From an uncultured Verrucomicrobiota bacterium (GTDB lineage: Bacteria; Verrucomicrobiota; Verrucomicrobiia; Limisphaerales; UBA9464), in assembly GCA_903842505.1 (NCBI GenBank), contig CAIMMI010000053.1, forward strand, positions 1-48,380: a DNA stretch of 48,380 nucleotides, read 5' to 3'. Shown here piece by piece: positions 35,835-43,384 of this stretch; positions within the stretch are counted from its first letter, which is position 1; every line of letters begins with the position of its first letter. The notes under the pieces are model-generated. The model searched no databases, was not told the DNA's origin, and worked only from the letters and a program-made list of their open reading frames with translations. Made by a program: the position numbers and the translations under genes.

Positions 35835-36668
35835 TCAGTTCAGCGACGGAATCGCGTTCGTCCGACCGCCATTGAAGCGGTAGGCCGGGTGAAGGGTGCC
35901 AAGGAAATTGGTCGTCAGGAGATCCCGCTCCCCGCGGATCAAGGATCGGAAGGAGCGCCGACTCCCTCCGGTCCTGAAATCGGCTCCCACCCGGAACACC
36001 GGCCATTGGAAGGTCAGGCGCAGGTCACTCATCCCCTGCTCGATCCGGAACAACTGGCTCGCCACGATGTTGGACTCGTTCCGATTCGTGTATCCGTTCA
36101 ATATCAATGGAGGCCGGGTCGGCGTGGTCTGGGTCTCGGCAGTCACCAGATACCGCATGGCCGTCTGCAACCGGGCCTGACTCGGGAGCCCACCGGCATC
36201 CCGGTACGGCTTTTCGCTGAACGGACTGCCGAAGGTTCGGAACTGGGCCGTCACCTCGTTCTGCACCACCCCGTTCCGGACCGCCTCATAGCGGGGCATG
36301 CCCAGCAGCGCGGTCACCTGCCACGACGCGGTCAGCGGAATGACTGTACCCGGCAGCGCTTCCTGAAAGTTGGGCCCCCGGAAATAATACTCCTTGTTCT
36401 CGGCACCCGTCCGACGCCACAGGATGAAATCCACCTGGTTGGTGAGGTCCGGGATCGCCATCGCTCCGCTCCGGATGGATTCGATCAGGAACTGGGCATC
36501 CTGTGAGACCAGCGTGTCCTCCCGGTTCTGCTTCTGCACGTTCAGGCCAGAGGGAAGCACTCCGATGATCGCGGTCAACGCGATGCCGATGACCGCGATG
36601 CAGAGTGCGATCTCGGTCAGGGTGAAGGCCGCCTGCTGCGGTGCTTTGGGTGATTGGATCTTCATCAC
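35835..36668 (-). CDS. Prepilin-type protein, GspI/PilV-like, Verru_Chthon cassette B-like
   Basis: A 277-residue pseudopilin with the prepilin motif AFTLTE (Phe+1, Glu+5) and helix IALCIAVIGIALTAIIGVLPSG. The residue before the cleavage site is Ala instead of the usual Gly, as in some other members. The VLPSGLN segment after the helix resembles cassette B proteins. The start may be GTG at 36668, giving a GTGA overlap with the cassette D gene, or the ATG that follows it directly. The downstream globular domain is unassigned. Confidence 0.83.
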   Translation of the reverse strand: MMKIQSPKAPQQAAFTLTEIALCIAVIGIALTAIIGVLPSGLNVQKQNREDTLVSQDAQFLIESIRSGAMAIPDLTNQVDFILWRRTGAENKEYYFRGPNFQEALPGTVIPLTASWQVTALLGMPRYEAVRNGVVQNEVTAQFRTFGSPFSEKPYRDAGGLPSQARLQTAMRYLVTAETQTTPTRPPLILNGYTNRNESNIVASQLFRIEQGMSDLRLTFQWPVFRVGADFRTGGSRRSFRSLIRGERDLLTTNFLGTLHPAYRFNGGRTNAIPSLN

Positions 36669-37555
36669 TTCGGCTGGTTCTTGATCAGGCGCGCGCGCCC
36701 CGTGTAGTACGAAACCCGGATCAGCCCGTTCGTGTAACCGAACTGGGGTGTCTCCACCACGTCAGCAACTCCCAGGCGGGTCTGGCCATCGGGTTGCTTC
36801 GGGGGCAACACCGATCCAGGACCGACCGCCAGGACCACGTCGTTCCCAGGAAGCACCGGATTCCCCAGCGCGTCCTGCAAACCGGCGTAGGTCACGTCGG
36901 CAATCCGACCGCTCGGATCAAAGGCGATGAAGGGCACCAGCGGCATGTTCGCCAGACCGTTCCAGATCGGAGTCGATCCGCTGTAGTGGTTCCGAAGCTC
37001 GACGCCCGGGATCACCAGCGGGAAAGGGAAGTTGGCCTGCGCCAATCGATGCGGCCGGTTGGTTGCCAACGGCCCGGCCAAACCGTCCGTCAACCCCAGC
37101 ATCTCCTTCGGGAAGATCACCCCCTGCGGCAGCGACCGCCACTCCGTCAGGTACCGCGGGCGCTCCACTCCAGGCTGCTCACCCAACCGTCGCTGCGTAT
37201 AGATCGCATACGACGAATACTGCCCGAGCACGACGTTGGTCAGGACGGTCAGGGCTTCGTCCCGAAACCCACCGAATTGGCCCGAAAGCGCCGTGAACGT
37301 CGCCTGCTGCGCCCAACTGTTGGTGGGGGCGAACAGGACGTAGACCGTCGAACGGTTCTTGATCGCCAACTGCCGCGCATACCGGAGTTCGTCCACCATC
37401 TGCCGCTGCCCGGCCGTGAAGGCGTTCGCCCGGCCGAATCCCTTGAAGGTGGGAACCGCGATCGCCGCCAGCGTTCCGATGATCGCCAGCACCACCAGCA
37501 ACTCGATCAGCGTGAACGCCCGACTCCGGGGTTGGATGGGTCTCAAGGGATTCAT
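36665..37555 (-). CDS. Prepilin-type protein, GspH-like, Verru_Chthon cassette D-like
   Basis: A 296-residue pseudopilin with the motif AFTLIE and helix LLVVLAIIGTLAAIAVPTFKGF. A GspH-like segment follows: QRQMVDELRYARQLAIKNRSTVYVLF matches the amphipathic helix and first strand of GspH/FimT proteins. The C-terminal domain ends GRARLIKNQPK. The stop overlaps the start of the next pilin gene, so it is translationally coupled. It is 26 bases downstream of the GspG-like gene. Confidence 0.85.
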   Translation of the reverse strand: MNPLRPIQPRSRAFTLIELLVVLAIIGTLAAIAVPTFKGFGRANAFTAGQRQMVDELRYARQLAIKNRSTVYVLFAPTNSWAQQATFTALSGQFGGFRDEALTVLTNVVLGQYSSYAIYTQRRLGEQPGVERPRYLTEWRSLPQGVIFPKEMLGLTDGLAGPLATNRPHRLAQANFPFPLVIPGVELRNHYSGSTPIWNGLANMPLVPFIAFDPSGRIADVTYAGLQDALGNPVLPGNDVVLAVGPGSVLPPKQPDGQTRLGVADVVETPQFGYTNGLIRVSYYTGRARLIKNQPK

Positions 37556-37581
37556 GGCGGCTTGGAGTTGGGCCAGACGGC

Positions 37582-38325
37582 TTACTTCCAGCTATAGAGA
37601 TTGTCCCCGTTCACGGTCCCCTTGGCCGTCTGCCCCACCGGCGCCCGGCTGAAGTCCACCTGACCATCCGCACCCAGCGAGAACACCACCACCGGCGCGT
37701 TGATGAACTCCTTCTCACCCGGTGCCCCGGCGAACGGATTGCGCACCCGTCCGTCCGAATCCAGGTCGACGATCACGATGTACGGAAATCCATAGGCATC
37801 CCGGAACGCCCCATCATCGTCGCTCACCCGATCCGGCTTCTTGCCCGTCTCCGACTTGACCGTCAGGAAGATCTCCTGCTGCGGGTTCAACTCGTTGCCC
37901 TTGTTGATGACCTCTCCGTTGATCGTCCGCTGCTCGCGCAGCAGGATGGTCATCAACTCGGCGTTGCTCACCTGCCAAGGCGCACCCGATCGATTGAGGA
38001 CCGACGTGTAACCCACGCCCGGCTTCGACGCCTGCAACTGCCCGCCTTCCTGCTGCGTGCCGAAAATGAAGTCCGGGAAATTCGCGTTCACCGCCGCCCG
38101 CGTCTTCGCCGAGGCCGGCAACCGCGAGTACTTCGCCTCATAGGCCTGCACCGCCGCCGCCAGATTCGACATCTGCGACAGCACCTGCTTCTTCTTCGCG
38201 TTGGCCGACACCCGCGAAACCGCCGGCAGCAGCATGCCCGCCAGGATCGCGATGATGGCAATGACGACCAGCAACTCGATCAGCGTGAAACCGCTGCGGC
38301 GCCGGGTTTGGAATCGGGATTTCAT
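37582..38325 (-). CDS. GspG-like prepilin-type protein (second)
   Basis: A 247-residue pseudopilin. The N-terminus MKSRFQTRRRSGFTLIELL carries a basic leader, the Gly/Phe cleavage site and Glu+5, followed by IAIIAILAGMLLPAV, the classic verrucomicrobial and planctomycete form. The helix continues into a heptad-like KKKQVLSQMSNLAAAVQAYEAKY segment and the YSRLPAS motif of GspG-like proteins. An in-frame upstream start would add 30 residues without pilin character, so the ATG at 38325 was chosen. It lies 25 bases after the first GspG-like gene. Confidence 0.85.
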   Translation of the reverse strand: MKSRFQTRRRSGFTLIELLVVIAIIAILAGMLLPAVSRVSANAKKKQVLSQMSNLAAAVQAYEAKYSRLPASAKTRAAVNANFPDFIFGTQQEGGQLQASKPGVGYTSVLNRSGAPWQVSNAELMTILLREQRTINGEVINKGNELNPQQEIFLTVKSETGKKPDRVSDDDGAFRDAYGFPYIVIVDLDSDGRVRNPFAGAPGEKEFINAPVVVFSLGADGQVDFSRAPVGQTAKGTVNGDNLYSWK

Positions 38326-38350
38326 TCTCGGAAAGGTTGAGGGTTCAACT

Positions 38351-39052
38351 TCAGTTCTTCCAGTTGCCGATGATCTCCTTGCGTCCGCGCACGATGATTT
38401 CGGCCCAAATATCATAACTCCCGGGGTTGTGGATCGGGTTGCTCGAGTTATACCGCCACGGGTTCAATCGGGGACGGCTCGGAATCGGCGGCGTGAACCC
38501 GCTGTTCGGCGGCCAAGGCACCGGCGCCACCAGGACCTCGATGTCCGGATTGTCCGAGATCTGCGCGTGCTGGCTGGCCTTGAAGTCCATCCGGAACAAC
38601 CGCCGGATCGCATTCGTAGGCTGCGCGTTCACAAAACCATCCCGGCGGAACACCGCCTCCAACTGCGTCGGCAACAACCGCGCATCCACCGCGTCCGAAT
38701 CCGCCACCGGCACGAAGTATCCCTCCTTGCCCTGCCGCACCACCATCACCCCGGTCAACTCGTAGAACAGCGGGTGTATGATCGAATCCACCACCGGCGT
38801 CCCATCCGCCGCCGCACCGGTCACATGGTCCGGCGGATACACGCCAAAGCGGGCCTTGTAGGCCTCGATCCCGGTGATCACCTTCTGTAGCTCTGCCCGC
38901 GTCCGGCTCTCGCGGATCCGGGCGGTCGCCTGCGGCGCCAGGCCGACGAGCAGACCTGCCAGGACCGCGATGACCGAGATCACGACCAGCAGCTCAATCA
39001 GCGTGAAGCCCGCCTCGGCGGACCTCTTCACGGTGTTTTTCGGCGCTTTCAT
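38351..39052 (-). CDS. GspG-like prepilin-type protein (first)
   Basis: A 233-residue pseudopilin: MKAPKNTVKRSAEAGFTLIE supplies leader and cleavage motif (Gly/Phe, Glu+5), then LLVVISVIAVLAGLLVGLAP and an amphipathic helix RAELQKVITGIEAYKARFGVYPPD that matches the major-pseudopilin GspG pattern up to the YPPD turn. Its C-terminal half differs fully from that of the second GspG-like protein. An upstream ATG would add 13 residues overlapping brnA. It is the first pilin gene of the 39052-22613 run and starts 35 bases after the brnA stop. Confidence 0.85.
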   Translation of the reverse strand: MKAPKNTVKRSAEAGFTLIELLVVISVIAVLAGLLVGLAPQATARIRESRTRAELQKVITGIEAYKARFGVYPPDHVTGAAADGTPVVDSIIHPLFYELTGVMVVRQGKEGYFVPVADSDAVDARLLPTQLEAVFRRDGFVNAQPTNAIRRLFRMDFKASQHAQISDNPDIEVLVAPVPWPPNSGFTPPIPSRPRLNPWRYNSSNPIHNPGSYDIWAEIIVRGRKEIIGNWKN

Positions 39053-39087
39053 GCAGGCGGAAAGGGGGACTTGGTACACGCTCCTGA

Positions 39088-39369
39088 TCAACGGTCACGC
39101 ATTTCTTTCTCCATGCGCTCACTCAACCACTGCTTCATCATGCTCTGATAGTTGAGATACCGGGACCGAGCCATTCGCTTGATTCGTGCCAACATCCGCG
39201 GATCCATCCGCAATGTGATCGTCACCGACTCGGATCCTTCCGACATCGCCGACGCCGCCGCTTCCATCAGTCGCAGGTCCACCTGATGCTCCAGCCAGTA
39301 CGCTGCCTCCGCCTGTTCGCCATCGAACAGCGGCACATCCTCCCAGGAAGTGATGGATTCCAGCGCCAT
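39088..39369 (-). CDS. brnA: BrnA/CopG-family antitoxin
   Basis: A 93-residue protein. The C-terminal half is a ribbon-helix-helix domain: VTITLRMDPRMLARIKRMARSR, then LNYQSMMKQWLSERM, as in CopG-type BrnA antitoxins. It would bind DNA as a dimer and neutralise the toxin encoded upstream. The start lies 10 bases after the toxin stop, the usual toxin-first order of brnT-brnA. It probably autorepresses the pair. The next gene downstream is the first pilin, in the same direction. Confidence 0.82.
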   Translation of the reverse strand: MALESITSWEDVPLFDGEQAEAAYWLEHQVDLRLMEAAASAMSEGSESVTITLRMDPRMLARIKRMARSRYLNYQSMMKQWLSERMEKEMRDR

Positions 39370-39379
39370 AACCTTTGCT

Positions 39380-39667
39380 TCAAGCCGACAACGCCTGATT
39401 CAGCCGCCGTTGGTAGAAGTACTCTTCCAACTCGGTGAACGGCCTCGCCAGAACCACCCGGATCATCTTTCCATTCGTCCGGTACACGCTGAACAACCCC
39501 ACCCCACCGGCAGAACGCCCCAGGTTGAAGTAGCGAGCCTGTACCGAAAACCGGGTCGAATCGGGCATCAACCGCACCGCAAACGGGTCCTCAAACGACT
39601 CCTCGATCTCCGTTACCGTCAAAGATCCAGCGACATCGAAGGGCGAATTGTTCCAGTCAAACTCCAT
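39380..39667 (-). CDS. brnT: BrnT-like (DUF497) ribonuclease toxin
   Basis: A 95-residue protein matching the BrnT fold: an N-terminal FDWN strand, a helix with VTEIEESFEDPFAVRL, the YFNLGRSAGG strand pair, and the RVVLARPFTELEEYFYQRR end in place of the usual RIISARxATRRER. BrnT is a RelE-like ribonuclease that cuts RNA when its antitoxin is lost. The family's conserved basic residues near the C-terminus are only partly kept (R at VVLAR, R-R near the end), so activity is plausible but not certain. An upstream TACATTGTA palindrome may be the operator. Confidence 0.78.
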   Translation of the reverse strand: MEFDWNNSPFDVAGSLTVTEIEESFEDPFAVRLMPDSTRFSVQARYFNLGRSAGGVGLFSVYRTNGKMIRVVLARPFTELEEYFYQRRLNQALSA

Positions 39668-39710
39668 CGGATCAGTTCAGACCGTCATGGCATCGCCCAT
39701 CCATTGTGCT

Positions 39711-39719
39711 TACATTGTA
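39711..39719 (-). promoter_or_regulatory. Candidate brnTA operator and -10 region
   Basis: The 9-base palindrome TACATTGTA (arms TACA/TGTA) and a neighbouring related CATTGTG half-site lie 44 bases before the brnT ATG. Read on the minus strand the same bases give TACAAT, close to a -10 box. Binding by BrnA is inferred from position only. Confidence 0.35.
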
Positions 39720-39843
39720 TTTACGTTCTCTCAGACCGCCCGGTCAAGCGCCCGTCACGGGAAACTTCAATTCCGCCGGCTCCACCCCTTCCAGCCCGGT
39801 TCTGGGTTCGCCTCCCCGCTCCCACCCTGCTCTCCTCTCCCAC

Positions 39844-41115
39844 ATGGTCCGTTTCATCCTCGGAACGCCCCGCCCCTTGGCTCTGGCCTGGGTCATCGCT
39901 GCCGCCTCTGTCACCAGCAGCGCGGCCGAAACCCGCAAACTCCGCATCGCCACCTTCAACGCCTCCCTCAACCGCGATGAAGCCGGCGCGCTGATGCGTG
40001 ACCTCAGCCTCCGAACCAACGCCCAGGCCGCGCACGTGGCGGCCATCCTGCAGAAGATCCGACCGGACATCCTGCTCCTGAACGAGTTTGACTACGATGC
40101 TCAGGGGCTGGCCGTGAACCTCTTCCGACAGAACTATCTCGAAGTCCCGCAGGAAGGACTCTCTCCGCTCCGCCTGCCCCACACCTTCGCCCCGCCCGTC
40201 AACACAGGCGTCTCCGCCAACCGCGCCGATTCGGCCACCCACGACTTCGACCGAAACGGCCAATCCACCCATACACCGCCACTGCCCAGCGCAACCGCGC
40301 GGGAGCGAAACGCCTACGGCGGCGACTGCTTCGGCTTCGGCACGTTCCCCGGGCAGTATGGTTTTACCGTCCTCTCGCGACTCCCCATCCGGACGAACGA
40401 GATCCGAACCTTCCAGAAGCTCCTGTGGCGGGACATGCCGGGTGCCCAACTTCCCGACGATCCCGCAACCCCAGCCCCTGCCGACTGGTATCGACCGGCC
40501 GACCTCGCGGTCTTCCGGCTCTCCTCCAAGACGCATGCCGACGTCCCCATCGAACTCAGCCCGGGTCAGGTCGTCCACGTCCTCGCCAGCCACCCAACGC
40601 CGCCGGTCTTCGACGGACCCGAGGACCGCAACGGCCGACGCAATCACGACGAGATCCGTTTGTGGGCCGACTTCGTCCGGGGCGAATCCTGGATGAAGGA
40701 CGACGTCGGCCTCGCCGGCGGACTTCCACCGAAGTCCAGATTCGTGATCCTCGGCGACCTCAATGCCGACCCCTTCGACGGCGACAGTTTCCAGTCCCCG
40801 GCCCGACTCCTGTTGGAACATCCCCTGATCTCGGCCGTCCACGAACCCTCCAGCGCCGGCGCGGTGGAGGCCGCCCGAACCCAGGGTGCCAACAATGCCA
40901 CCCACAAAGGCAAGCCAACCCTCGACACCGGCGACTTCGCCGACCGCGGCAACGCCCCGGGCAACCTGCGGATCGACTACGTCCTACCCTCCAAGGCCGG
41001 CTTCAAGGTCATCGACTCCGGCGTCTTCTGGCCGGAGAAGTCGGACCCCATGTCGAAATGGGCCCAAGCCTCAGACCATCGACTGGTCTGGGTGGACGTG
41101 GAAGTAACCGAGTAA
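39844..41115 (+). CDS. Secreted endonuclease/exonuclease/phosphatase-family protein
   Basis: A 423-residue exported enzyme with a signal peptide (about 1-32). The EEP fold is indicated by LRIATFNASL (metal-site Asn), ILLLNEFDYD (catalytic Glu), VLASHPTPP, VILGDLNADP (Asp-x-Asn) and the C-terminal ASDHRLVWVDV with the catalytic His. Family members hydrolyse phosphodiester bonds in nucleic acids, lipids or sugar phosphates. Export suggests phosphate or nucleotide scavenging, but the substrate is not known. The ATG at 39844 precedes the signal peptide directly; an upstream start adds 46 Pro/Ser-rich residues. It is divergent from brnT and converges on thrS with a gap of 6 bases. Confidence 0.87.
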   Translation: MVRFILGTPRPLALAWVIAAASVTSSAAETRKLRIATFNASLNRDEAGALMRDLSLRTNAQAAHVAAILQKIRPDILLLNEFDYDAQGLAVNLFRQNYLEVPQEGLSPLRLPHTFAPPVNTGVSANRADSATHDFDRNGQSTHTPPLPSATARERNAYGGDCFGFGTFPGQYGFTVLSRLPIRTNEIRTFQKLLWRDMPGAQLPDDPATPAPADWYRPADLAVFRLSSKTHADVPIELSPGQVVHVLASHPTPPVFDGPEDRNGRRNHDEIRLWADFVRGESWMKDDVGLAGGLPPKSRFVILGDLNADPFDGDSFQSPARLLLEHPLISAVHEPSSAGAVEAARTQGANNATHKGKPTLDTGDFADRGNAPGNLRIDYVLPSKAGFKVIDSGVFWPEKSDPMSKWAQASDHRLVWVDVEVTE

Positions 41116-41121
41116 TCCCGA

Positions 41122-42975
41122 TTACGCCCTCCGCTCCCGGATCGCAGCAACCATGTCGGCGACGACTTCGGCACGGGGCTTGGCACCCTGGGGGCCCTTG
41201 CTGTGCAGGCGCACACTGACCACCCCGGCGTCGAGATCCCGACCACCGAGCACCAGCATCGTGTGGACCTTGGCCTGCTCGGCATCCTGGATCTTGGCCT
41301 TGATGGGATTGGTCGACCAGTCGCCCTCGGCCCGGACCTGATGTCCGCGGAGTTCGGCGACAATGGAACGGGCATACTCCACCAACCGCTCGTCGTCCCC
41401 GATCGTGAGCACGCGGACCTGCTCCGGTGCGAGCCAGAGCGGAAAGTTGCCGGCGTAGTGTTCGATCAGGAACCCGATGAACCGCTCGTGGGTTCCCAGC
41501 GGCGCCCGGTGGATGCAAAGCGGCGTCTTCTCGACGTTGTCCCGATCCTTGTAGACCAGGTCGAACCGACGCGGGACGGCGAAGTCCACCTGGTTCGTCG
41601 CGATCGTGAACTCGCGTCCGATCGCACTCCAGACCTGGACGTCGATCTTGGGACCGTAGAAGGCGGCCTCGTTCGGAACCTCCACGTAGTTGATCCCGCT
41701 GTTCTTGAGGACGTCGCGCACCATGTCCTCCGTCTGCTTCCACAGCTCGGGTTCGTTCACGAACTTCTGCCCCAGCTTTGAGGGATCGTGCGTGCTGAAA
41801 CGCATCAGGTAACGGTCGAGCCCGAAGATCTTGAAATACTTCAGGTACATCTCGTTCACCGCGTTGAACTCCGCGGCAAACTGCTCCGGGGTCAGATAGA
41901 TGTGCGCGTCGTTCATCTGCATCGAACGCACGCGCATCAACCCGAACAACTCACCGGACTGCTCGTACCGATAGCAGGTGCCGTACTCCGCCAGGCGCAA
42001 CGGCAGGTCGCGGTAGCTGCGCGGCTCGGCGGCAAAGATCCGATGATGATGCGGGCAGTTCATCGCCTTGAGGTAGTAGCGGGTAGCCACCTCGTCGGCT
42101 TCCGCCTCCTTGAACTCCATCGGGGCGAACATGCTTTCCGCGTAGTACGGAAGGTGCCCGGAGGTCTTGTACATCTTCTCCTTGGCGAGGTGCGGCGTGC
42201 GGACGCGGACGTACCCGGCCGCGAACTCGGTCTCCTTGGCCAACCGTTCCAACTCCTCGACCAGCACCGTCCCCTTCGGCAGCCACAAAGGCAGACCGGG
42301 GCCGACGTACTCCGAATCAAAGGCGAACAGCCCCATCTCGGCTCCGATGCGCCGGTGGTCCCGCTTCTTGGCCTCCTCCTGGAGTTTCACCCAGGCCTCG
42401 AGCTCCTCCTTGTTCTTGAAGGCCGTCCCGTACAACCGCTGCAACTGCGGGTTCTTCTCGTTCCCGCGGAAGTACGCGCTCGCCACCTTCAGCAGCTTGA
42501 ACGCCTTCACATTGCCCGTGCGCATCACGTGCGGCCCGGCGCACAGATCCACGAAGTCGCCGTTCTGATAGAAGCTGATCGCCTCGCCCTCGGGGATGTC
42601 GCCCAGGCGCTCGACCTTGAACTTCTGTCCCTTGCCCTCGAAGTAGGCGCGGGCTTCATCCCGGGTCTTGATGCTCTTCTCGAAGACCTGATTCTCCTTC
42701 ACCACCTTCTTCATCTCCTCCTCGATCCGGGGGAAATCCTCCGGCGAGAACCGATGCGACGGCAGGTCGAAGTCGTAGTAGAAGCCCTCGTCGGTCGGCG
42801 GACCAATGTCGAGCAGGGCGTCCGGCCAGATCCGCAGCACCGCGGTCGCCAGCATGTGGGCGCAGGAATGGCGGATCCGCATGAGCTCGTTCATCTGCTC
42901 ACGCTGGTCCAGCGTCTTGCGCTGGACGTCGTTCTTCGCGGCCTCGAATCCCGCGTTGGCTTCGGCGTTCTGCAT
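41122..42975 (-). CDS. thrS: Threonyl-tRNA synthetase without TGS domain
   Basis: A 617-residue cytoplasmic class II synthetase that charges tRNA-Thr. It starts almost directly with the editing domain (RIRHSCAHMLATAVL, with the HxxxH-type motif), then the SAD region (DLCAGPHVMRTG), the catalytic core with zinc ligands in MNCPHHH and MNDAHIY, TNQVDFAVP, and PLCIHRAPLGTHERFIGFL, and the anticodon-binding domain from about 500. The 60-70-residue N-terminal TGS domain of most bacterial ThrRS is missing. The ATG at 42975 was chosen because an upstream in-frame start would run through a terminator hairpin; Met at 42894 is another option. Confidence 0.93.
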   Translation of the reverse strand: MQNAEANAGFEAAKNDVQRKTLDQREQMNELMRIRHSCAHMLATAVLRIWPDALLDIGPPTDEGFYYDFDLPSHRFSPEDFPRIEEEMKKVVKENQVFEKSIKTRDEARAYFEGKGQKFKVERLGDIPEGEAISFYQNGDFVDLCAGPHVMRTGNVKAFKLLKVASAYFRGNEKNPQLQRLYGTAFKNKEELEAWVKLQEEAKKRDHRRIGAEMGLFAFDSEYVGPGLPLWLPKGTVLVEELERLAKETEFAAGYVRVRTPHLAKEKMYKTSGHLPYYAESMFAPMEFKEAEADEVATRYYLKAMNCPHHHRIFAAEPRSYRDLPLRLAEYGTCYRYEQSGELFGLMRVRSMQMNDAHIYLTPEQFAAEFNAVNEMYLKYFKIFGLDRYLMRFSTHDPSKLGQKFVNEPELWKQTEDMVRDVLKNSGINYVEVPNEAAFYGPKIDVQVWSAIGREFTIATNQVDFAVPRRFDLVYKDRDNVEKTPLCIHRAPLGTHERFIGFLIEHYAGNFPLWLAPEQVRVLTIGDDERLVEYARSIVAELRGHQVRAEGDWSTNPIKAKIQDAEQAKVHTMLVLGGRDLDAGVVSVRLHSKGPQGAKPRAEVVADMVAAIRERRA

Positions 42976-43018
42976 GTCGGTACTTCTGTTGGCCCCGATC
43001 CTTCCTTCCCCGGACAAC

Positions 43019-43079
43019 AAAAACGCCCCGGACCTTCTCGGTGCGAGGCGTGATGCGTTCATCCCGTCAGGATGAACGC
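43019..43079 (-). promoter_or_regulatory. Attenuator-like leader of thrS
   Basis: Reading toward thrS, a perfect 10-base stem-loop (GCGTTCATCC at 43079-43070 in the transcript, loop, GGATGAACGC at 43064-43055) is followed at once by a second hairpin (43051-43023; outer stem ACGCC/GGCGT, inner stem ACC/GGT with two mismatches) that ends in five U residues. The second has the form of an intrinsic terminator 44 bases before the start codon, which suggests transcription attenuation. No T-box motif is visible. Confidence 0.6.
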
Positions 43080-43227
43080 TAGCAAGTCGTCATGGTGCGG
43101 ACAGGCGGCATGGAGATATGAAGCCGAACCGGAGCCTGACAGGCAAGTTCCCAGTTCCCTGCCCCGTTCGACTCCGGGACAACGTCAGGCCTCACCTCCC
43201 CTGAATCTGAAACCGGCAGTTGGGTTA

Positions 43228-43364
43228 TCCACCGATTTCACAGATTTCACAGATGGACCGGGACGAGACGCCCCACCGCATCGCTGTTCCCAGGTCACCC
43301 TCGGGGTGAAACCACAGCCTGTCTCGACCGTCTTCCAATCCGTGTAATCGGTGCAATCTGTGGA
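43228..43364. repeat. Inverted repeat built from CACAGATTTCACAG-type units
   Basis: The left arm (43228-43256) contains short direct repeats of TTTCACAGA; the right arm (43335-43364) is its imperfect reverse complement, with CCGTGTAATCGGTG and AATCTGTGGA. Between them a perfect hairpin TCACCC-TCG-GGGTGA lies at 43295-43309. It occupies the gap between thrS and the efflux adaptor gene. Similar 'ATCTGTGAAATC' arrays are scattered in many environmental bacterial genomes; this copy codes for nothing. The rest of 42976-43384 holds only the thrS leader. Confidence 0.65.
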
Positions 43365-43384
43365 TTCAACCGCTGTTTCCAGGC

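Noticed and set aside
42976-43062. Extension of thrS to the upstream ATG at 43062
   Set aside because: The added 29 residues do not resemble ThrRS and would be encoded by the terminator-like hairpin of the leader.
43160-43180. GTTCGACTCC with flanking C and G runs, resembling a tRNA T-arm upstream of thrS
   Set aside because: The stem has a mismatch and no acceptor, D or anticodon arms are present nearby.
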